A DNA stretch of 64,000 nt from Bacteroidales bacterium M8 (lineage in GTDB: Bacteria > Bacteroidota > Bacteroidia > Bacteroidales > Muribaculaceae): the NCBI GenBank assembly GCA_001689495.1, contig LUJS01000042.1, positions 70,303 to 134,302 on the forward strand, written 5' to 3'. This document shows, piece by piece, positions 63,554 through 64,000 of the stretch; positions within the stretch are counted from its first letter, which is position 1, and each line of letters starts with the position of its first letter. The position numbers and the translations under genes were made by a program. A model generated the notes under the pieces. The model ran no database searches. It was not told the origin of the DNA and worked only from the letters and a program-made list of their open reading frames with translations.

Positions 63554-64000
63554 ATGACCGTCAAAGAACGATATGCCCGCGTGCTCGAATGGTTTGAGGG
63601 CGCCATGCCCGTGGCCGAGACCGAGCTGCAATACGATACCCCCTTTCATCTCCTCGTGGCCGTGATACTCTCGGCCCAGTGCACCGACAAGCGCGTCAAC
63701 ATGGTGACGCCGCCCCTGTTCGAGGCATATCCGACCCCCGAGTCGATGGCCGCCGCCACGCCCGACGACCTCTTCCCCTATATCCGCTCGGTGTCATATC
63801 CCAACAACAAGGCCAAGTCGCTGGCCGGAATGGCCCGCAGGCTGGTCGAGGAGTTTGGCGGCGAGGTGCCCGCCGATATGGACTCGCTGCTCACCCTGCC
63901 CGGCGTGGGGCGCAAGACGGCCAACGTCATCCTCGCCGTGGTCTATGACCGCGCCGCCATGGCGGTGGACACCCACGTGTTCCGCGTCAGCGAGCGCATC
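63554..64000 (+). CDS. nth: Endonuclease III, N-terminal part
   Basis: A DNA glycosylase/AP lyase that removes oxidised pyrimidines. The 149 residues visible include LLVAVILSAQCTDKRVN, the helix-hairpin-helix LPGVGRKTAN with the catalytic lysine, and the VDTHVFRVSERI segment with the catalytic aspartate. The iron-sulfur cysteines would lie beyond the window edge. Confidence 0.94.
   Translation, partial: MTVKERYARVLEWFEGAMPVAETELQYDTPFHLLVAVILSAQCTDKRVNMVTPPLFEAYPTPESMAAATPDDLFPYIRSVSYPNNKAKSLAGMARRLVEEFGGEVPADMDSLLTLPGVGRKTANVILAVVYDRAAMAVDTHVFRVSERI

Overview
The window comes from a high-GC member of the Bacteroidales, most likely Muribaculaceae or a close relative. The signs are Bacteroidetes -7 boxes (TAnnTTTG, often with TTTG about 20 bp upstream), starts without Shine-Dalgarno sequences, a NADH dehydrogenase-type operon without nuoEFG on view, ATP synthase genes in the Bacteroidetes order (atpD-C-B-E-F-H-A-G), and Bacteroidetes-restricted families (DUF4493/PCMD, DUF4421, PorX, PorW/SprE). 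Family names come from reading the proteins; no search was run.

Layout. 1-5.3 kb: end of a nucleoside-type MFS transporter, rsmE, the initiator tRNA, a DUF4143 ATPase behind three evenly spaced palindromes, a POT peptide transporter and a 46-residue membrane protein. 5.3-8.2 kb: a HEAT-like protein coupled to a TonB-dependent receptor. 8.3-16.7 kb, minus strand: sirtuin, tadA, a TRIC-type channel, buk and ptb, tyrS, an aspartate aminotransferase, and a sensor-kinase-like protein lacking its phosphoacceptor histidine. 16.8-18.9 kb: gpmI and an orphan ribbon-helix-helix antitoxin-like gene.

18.9-36.5 kb: one 17.5-kb run of 18 same-strand genes in which the whole ATP synthase set (atpDCBEFHAG) lies inside the complex I set: nuoA-B-CD-H, then atp, then nuoI-J-K-L-M-N. 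The proton pump and the proton-driven ATP synthase therefore probably share a transcript. 36.6-44.6 kb: murI, then a five-gene surface locus (DUF4493/PCMD lipoprotein, two tandem beta-barrels, second PCMD lipoprotein, DUF4421 protein).

44.7-58.4 kb, minus strand: a porW-porX-tsaE-birA-xseA operon, two identical tRNA-Asn genes, a two-component pair and mfd. Between the two-component pair and mfd lie two tandem paralogous small-RNA-like units with covarying terminator stems. 58.4-64 kb: a CtpA-type protease, a MntA/HepT toxin-antitoxin pair, a DUF695 protein, lgt, pheS and the start of nth.

Strongest candidates for something undescribed: the nuo/atp interleaved operon, the tandem small RNAs, the PCMD/beta-barrel locus, and the 40-bp-phased palindromes before the ATPase.
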